Positions 60,312 through 64,000 of a stretch of 64,000 nt of DNA are shown here, in pieces. Source of the stretch: an uncultured Lachnospiraceae bacterium (lineage in GTDB: Bacteria; Bacillota; Clostridia; Lachnospirales; Lachnospiraceae); contig CAJUFL010000006.1 of assembly GCA_910585605.1 (NCBI GenBank), positions 44,081 to 108,080 on the forward strand. The letters run 5' to 3'. Made by a program: the position numbers and the translations under genes. The notes beneath the pieces were generated by a model that saw nothing but the letters and a program-made list of their open reading frames with translations, was not told the origin of the DNA and did not search any database. The number at the start of each line of letters is the position of its first letter. Position 1 is the first letter of the stretch.

Positions 60312-61618
60312 CCTCCATTTAGCAGAAAATATTTAGTCAAAACATTTTTTAATATATAAGAATATGTAATTTTTGTATGCCCTTCCCTGGAATACAGTGG
60401 AACAATCTTATAGACCTCATCATTTACCTTAATCGTCATTTTTCCCACAGTAGATTCCTTTTTTACCGGTGCCTGAAGCCTTGACGGCAGTTCAATATCA
60501 AAACTTACGGTCTCATCCTCCCGCAGCAGAAGTGCTACAGAATCCTTTGTATAAGGCGTGACGGTTCCGCCTTCTATACTGTCCGTAACCGGTATCTGCT
60601 GAAATGCCGTATCCTTTGCCAGAATCTCTTTGAGATTATACTGACTCATACCATAATTCATCAGATTCGTTGTATCCTTCCATTTATATGTCTTATGCGG
60701 TGGCCAGCCACATGCAAGCACGACACTGACAAAACGTTTATTATCCCTGTTTGCAGCACCAACAAAACAATATCCGGCTTTTCCTGTAAATCCGGTTTTA
60801 ATACCAATCGCACCTTCATAAGACGTGAGAAACCGGTCTTTATTATTCACGGTAAAACTTCTTCCGCTGCTTTGTTCATGAAAGGAATAAGAAGGTGTCT
60901 GAATGATCTGTAAAAATGCTTCATTTTCTATCGCATAACTGGAGATTAATGCCAGATCATAAGCCGTCGTATAATGATTGTCAGCATCCAGACCATTGGG
61001 TGTCACAAAATTTGTATTATGTGCCCCCAGTTCTTTTGCCTTTTCATTCATCATTGCTGCAAATCCTTCCACACTCCCGCCAATATGTTCCGCAATGGCA
61101 ACTGCTGTATCATTATGGGATTCCAGCATCAGGGAATACAATAGATCACAAAGTCTGTACTGCTCTCCTTTTTTCATATTAAGCTGAACATCCGGCATGG
61201 AAGCTGCATAAGAAGAAACAGTTACAATATCCTCCATATTCCCATTTTCCAACGCTATTAACAGTGTCATAATCTTTGTGGTACTCGCCATAGGCACCTG
61301 TTCATAACCCGATTTTTCATATAAAACCCGTCGGTTAGATGCATCCATTAAAAGAGCATATCCGGCATAGAGATTTGAAGGGGAAGCCGTTTCTCCTGTC
61401 GTTTCGATCCATTCATCCCCCAATACCAAATGATAGGAATTGATCTCACTTTTGTTTCTATACTCTATCCGTTTTTCTCCCTCGTTCAGAATCACGCATG
61501 ACAATGCCAGAAATGCTGCAAAACTCCATAGAAAAAAAGGTCTCTTTAAATATTTGTCTATCAGCTCTCCTCTTTTTTCTAATCTATGAATCGTTGAAGA
61601 CCAATTAAAAAATGACAT
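60308..61618 (-). CDS. D-alanyl-D-alanine carboxypeptidase, DacF-like
   Basis: 436 aa with an N-terminal membrane/signal segment (residues 28-45, FFLWSFAAFLALSCVILNEG). Serine-penicillin motifs: STTKIMTLLIALENG (SxxK), SHNDTAVAIAEHIG (SxN) and KTGFTGKAGYCFVGAA (KTG). PBP5-like C-terminal domain, then a hydrophobic C-terminal anchor region. Paralogue of the gene at 51150. In Bacillus the DacF homologue is expressed in the forespore; that role is possible here, not shown. Confidence 0.93.
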   Translation of the reverse strand: MSFFNWSSTIHRLEKRGELIDKYLKRPFFLWSFAAFLALSCVILNEGEKRIEYRNKSEINSYHLVLGDEWIETTGETASPSNLYAGYALLMDASNRRVLYEKSGYEQVPMASTTKIMTLLIALENGNMEDIVTVSSYAASMPDVQLNMKKGEQYRLCDLLYSLMLESHNDTAVAIAEHIGGSVEGFAAMMNEKAKELGAHNTNFVTPNGLDADNHYTTAYDLALISSYAIENEAFLQIIQTPSYSFHEQSSGRSFTVNNKDRFLTSYEGAIGIKTGFTGKAGYCFVGAANRDNKRFVSVVLACGWPPHKTYKWKDTTNLMNYGMSQYNLKEILAKDTAFQQIPVTDSIEGGTVTPYTKDSVALLLREDETVSFDIELPSRLQAPVKKESTVGKMTIKVNDEVYKIVPLYSREGHTKITYSYILKNVLTKYFLLNGG

Positions 61619-61680
61619 ATTTCCACACTTGTACCTTATTGATACAAGTATATGAAACTGTCATTCAAATTATTAAAACT

Positions 61681-62187
61681 TTATCCAAATAATACTCCAA
61701 GCAACCCGTATGAAATACAGGACATAATTACTGTAGCAAGCATAATTCCTACACATACGGCAGCAATCGCCTTCTTAAAATCAATATTTAAAAGTGCCGC
61801 AATTAAAGAACCGGTCCATGCTCCCGTACCGGGCAGGGGAATCCCTACAAACAATACAAGTCCCCAGAATTCATATTTTTCAACCCTGTCTTTTTTATTC
61901 ATTGCCTTGTTTTCAAACCATACTGCAATTTTTCCAAGCTTTTCAAATTTTTTCATCCAGTTAAATATCGCTTTGATAAATAATAAAATAAAGGGTACAG
62001 GAATGAAATTACCAATAATACATATTGGTATCGCTCTCAAAATCGGTACATTTAAAAGTGCCGGTGAAGCTGCCAGCAGACCACCTCTTAATTCCAGAAT
62101 CGGAACCATTGAAATCAGAAATATGATCACCTCATTAGAAACCTTTCCCATTAAATTTTCTGTTACCCAGAGTACTAAATCTTCCAT
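61681..62187 (-). CDS. small multidrug export protein family (COG2426)
   Basis: 168 aa, four to five membrane helices. Conserved pattern EVIIFLISMVPILELRGGLL AASPALLN and GIPLPGTGAWTGSLIAALLN, the latter a reentrant-loop motif of the family. The family name is historical; no transport substrate is established. AGGAG precedes the ATG. Confidence 0.9.
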   Translation of the reverse strand: MEDLVLWVTENLMGKVSNEVIIFLISMVPILELRGGLLAASPALLNVPILRAIPICIIGNFIPVPFILLFIKAIFNWMKKFEKLGKIAVWFENKAMNKKDRVEKYEFWGLVLFVGIPLPGTGAWTGSLIAALLNIDFKKAIAAVCVGIMLATVIMSCISYGLLGVLFG

Positions 62188-62261
62188 GCTTTTCTCCTAA
62201 TTAATATAATTTTCCTTTCGCAATTGCCCAACAATTTCCTCTTATTTTATCTACTATTGAA

Positions 62262-62846
62262 TCAGTCCTTTACCGGATCAAAGGTTAGCTGTGCTTCCTC
62301 CATTGCCTGTTGCTTAAAATCCTCAATCTTATCCGGTGTGATAATCGGAAGTTCGTCCGTTGACTGTACACCAAAACTTCTCAAGAAGTCATCAGTGGTT
62401 CCAAACAAGATAGGTCTTCCCACTGCGTCCAGCCTTCCCACTTCATGTATCAAATTATATTCTACCAGTTTATTTACCGCATGTACGCAGGATACCCCAC
62501 GGATGGCTTCTATCTCCTGCCTGGTAATCGGCTGTTTGTACGCCACAATAGAAAGTGTTTCCAGTAATACATCTGTCAGCACATGTTTTCTTGGAATATT
62601 GACCACCTTTATCAAAGTATCATAATAATCTGCTTTCGTACACATCTGAAAGGAATTCTCAATTTCAACAATCCGTATTCCCCGGTCTGTGCTGTCATAC
62701 TTATCCATCATATTATGTACAATTTTAATAACGGTATCCGTGTCTAATTCCAAAGCCTGGGCAAGCCGTTCCCTGTCCACGGCTTCTCCTACCGAAAACA
62801 GCACTGCCTCAATTTTTCCCTCTATCACTTTAATATCCTGTTCCAT
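62262..62846 (-). CDS. scpB: segregation and condensation protein B
   Basis: 194 aa. Two winged-helix domains: KVIEGKIEAVLFSVGEAVDR ERLA, and LVEYNLIHEVGRLDAVGRPI LFGTTDDFLRSFG; the conserved QPITRQEIEAIRGV lies between. ScpB dimerises and binds ScpA in the SMC condensin complex on the chromosome. Three bp after scpA. Confidence 0.97.
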   Translation of the reverse strand: MEQDIKVIEGKIEAVLFSVGEAVDRERLAQALELDTDTVIKIVHNMMDKYDSTDRGIRIVEIENSFQMCTKADYYDTLIKVVNIPRKHVLTDVLLETLSIVAYKQPITRQEIEAIRGVSCVHAVNKLVEYNLIHEVGRLDAVGRPILFGTTDDFLRSFGVQSTDELPIITPDKIEDFKQQAMEEAQLTFDPVKD

Positions 62847-62849
62847 ATC

Positions 62850-63611
62850 CTACTCCTGTATTTCAATCTCGTCTAAAGAATCAATTACGATTTCCCCAAA
62901 GATTTCTTCCTGTCTAATAGTGATTGCTCCAATCTTCATTAGCTCCAGCACAGACATAAATGTAATGATAATATTCATTCTGGTTGGCTGGGATTCTAGC
63001 AGCGTACGGAAACTGATCCCCTTTAATCCCCTGACTTCTTCCCTGACCTGCACCATCCTGTCTTCTATATTAATCTCTTCTTTTTCAATTGTACCAAATT
63101 TGGAACGGATCGGGTCAATTTTATCAACTTGCTTCCGCATAATGGATTTGAAAATATCATTCAGCATATTCAGTGTCATGCCATCCACCAAATCTGCCGG
63201 GTCAATCTCTTCTTTATAAGCTGCAACCTCCTTGGGAATCGTTGGCTTTTTATAGAAATTATGGGAGGCATCCAGCTCCATATCCTTAAGCTCCAATGCA
63301 GCATATTTATACATTTTATATTCCAGCAGGCGCCTTACCAGTTCTGCCCTTGGATCGTCCTCTTCTTCCTCTTCTGTCACTTCTTTTGGAAGCAGCATTT
63401 TGGACTTAATCTGAATTAAAGTTGCTGCCATTACTAAAAACTCACTCATGACATCCATATCATTTTCCTGCATCTGTTCCACATATTCCAAATACTGTTC
63501 AGTAATCTCCACAATTGGAATATCATAAATGTCTACCTTATTCTTTTCGATTAAATGTAACAGCAAGTCGAGTGGACCCTCAAAAACTTGCAGCCTGTAC
63601 TCAATTCCCAT
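62850..63611 (-). CDS. scpA: segregation and condensation protein A
   Basis: 253 aa kleisin. N-terminal FEGPLDLLLHLIEKNKVDIY DIPIVEITEQYLEYV, MAATLIQIKSKMLLP, a Glu-rich linker with DDPRAELVRRLLEYKMYKYA A, and the C-terminal winged helix (ISFRTLLESQ, ITFMSVLELMKIGAITIRQE). Bridges the SMC heads with ScpB. Promoter and a leader hairpin directly upstream; the gene abuts a large palindromic element. Confidence 0.97.
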   Translation of the reverse strand: MGIEYRLQVFEGPLDLLLHLIEKNKVDIYDIPIVEITEQYLEYVEQMQENDMDVMSEFLVMAATLIQIKSKMLLPKEVTEEEEEDDPRAELVRRLLEYKMYKYAALELKDMELDASHNFYKKPTIPKEVAAYKEEIDPADLVDGMTLNMLNDIFKSIMRKQVDKIDPIRSKFGTIEKEEINIEDRMVQVREEVRGLKGISFRTLLESQPTRMNIIITFMSVLELMKIGAITIRQEEIFGEIVIDSLDEIEIQE

Positions 63612-63639
63612 GTATGTTCATTCTATCCTTAACACAATA

Positions 63640-63667
63640 ATAAGCCGTTCCTTTCAAAACGACTTAT
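63640..63667 (-). promoter_or_regulatory. hairpin in the scpA 5' UTR
   Basis: On the minus strand ATAAGTCGTT pairs with AACGGCTTAT, beginning at about the predicted transcript start. No T-run follows, so a stability or ribosome-access role is more likely than termination. Confidence 0.4.
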
Positions 63668-63669
63668 AC

Positions 63670-63698
63670 ATTATATAACAACCCCCAAAAAAAGGCAA
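63670..63698 (-). promoter_or_regulatory. sigma-A promoter of scpA-scpB
   Basis: TTGCCT, 17 bp, TATAAT on the minus strand, about 58 bp before the scpA ATG and eight bases from the start of the large inverted repeat. Confidence 0.7.
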
Positions 63699-63706
63699 AT
63701 TTAATT

Positions 63707-63983
63707 AAATTCTTGTTTATCTTAGTAAGGGGGACGCTTTCAACATGAGGGGGTGGTGGAGTCCGCTGTGGAGATATCACAGGATTCACGTTCCGTCCCC
63801 GCTTCCGCTCCATCTCATGCGTAACGGTACATAAGCTGCCAGCCCGCATTTTATGCGGACTGCCAGCTAAGTACCGACGGATGAGATAGTCCTACACTTA
63901 GAATCCTATAATATCTCCACAGCTTATACTCTTCAAAGGCTCATATTGAAAGCTGTTTACTGGTAGAATCAACACAAGAATTT
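63707..63983. repeat. 277-bp imperfect inverted-repeat element
   Basis: Centred near 63851. Outer ends CAAGAATTT/AAATTCTTG; CGCTTTCAACATGAG matches AGCTTTCAATATGAG inverted; GCTGTGGAGATAT (63765-63777) pairs perfectly with 63911-63923; AGGATTC with GAATCCT; CATCTCAT with ATGAGATG; GGTAC with GTACC; and the apex AGCTGCCAGCCCGCAT with a 14/16 match. Richer in G+C than its flanks and without any gene of its own. Fits a MITE-like mobile remnant or a long structured RNA. Confidence 0.8.
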
Positions 63984-64000
63984 ATACGCCTCCGGCGGGG

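Noticed and set aside
63664..63849. 61-codon open frame inside the large palindrome
   Set aside because: Composition is not protein-like, there is no ribosome site, and it follows from one arm of the inverted repeat overlapping the scpA promoter.
1..64000. CRISPR arrays, insertion sequences, tRNA or rRNA genes
   Set aside because: No regularly spaced direct repeats, no transposase or integrase frames and no recognisable tRNA or rRNA sequence were seen on either strand.

Overview
The window is AT-rich, low-GC Firmicute chromosomal DNA. Almost every gene lies on the minus strand, so transcription runs from high to low coordinates. Sporulation genes (yqfC, yqfD), ScpA/ScpB, RecU, YbeY, PhoH, a small alarmone synthetase, a short HisG with HisZ, and an E. 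coli-type DAHP synthase together point to an anaerobic spore-forming Clostridia, most likely Lachnospiraceae (Roseburia-like). That assignment is inferred from gene content only.

Layout. 1-5.1 kb: start of a sigma factor gene, then mutS, a membrane protein and miaB (one operon led by miaB). 5.1-8.8 kb: an accessory patch of GNAT acetyltransferases and decayed genes (truncated methyltransferase, frameshifted GNAT, truncated MutS-like protein, cupin remnant). 8.8-11.7 kb: a divergent MocR-type regulator and aminotransferase with a long inverted repeat between them. 11.7-14.6 kb: HD-domain protein, a small ORF, and a CoxE-like VWA protein with its MoxR ATPase. 14.8-25.2 kb: a mostly same-direction run of ybeY, DUF3048 lipoprotein, cdd, hybrid histidine kinase, BofC-like protein, two flavoproteins, UPF0291, 5-formyl-THF cyclo-ligase and proA. 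25.4-28.3 kb: phoH, yqfD, yqfC, rpsU, an order resembling the Bacillus yqf locus. 28.4-30.5 kb: a DRE-TIM aldolase and two secreted proteins of unknown function. 30.6-39.2 kb: a histidine operon (hisZ, hisG, hisD, hisB and a HisF-like/HisI/HisE fusion) from a consensus promoter, then a 51-residue membrane protein and alaS. 39.2-45.1 kb: trpS, then an alarmone synthetase, rRNA methyltransferase, SDR, pseudouridine synthase and recU operon. 45.2-55.3 kb: nucleoside salvage (mtaD, purine nucleoside phosphorylase, pdp, deoB) interleaved with cell-envelope genes (M23, L,D-transpeptidase, metallophosphoesterase, DacA). 55.3-58.8 kb: Fic protein, methyltransferase and an immunity-like trio including an Imm51-type protein. 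59-63.6 kb: DAHP synthase, second DacF-like carboxypeptidase, small exporter, scpB and scpA. 63.7-64 kb: a large imperfect palindrome abutting the scpA promoter.

The most unusual items are: the 277-bp inverted-repeat element at the right edge; a family of short intergenic hairpins (about 54.0 and 58.9 kb) inside a stack of five stem-loops; a 27-bp perfect palindrome that is both terminator-like and hides the ribosome binding site of the M23 peptidase gene; the three-domain HisF-like/HisIE protein; the inverted repeat between the MocR regulator and its aminotransferase; and the immunity-like cluster with no visible toxin. I saw no CRISPR array, intact insertion sequence, tRNA or rRNA gene, and no convincing new defence system.
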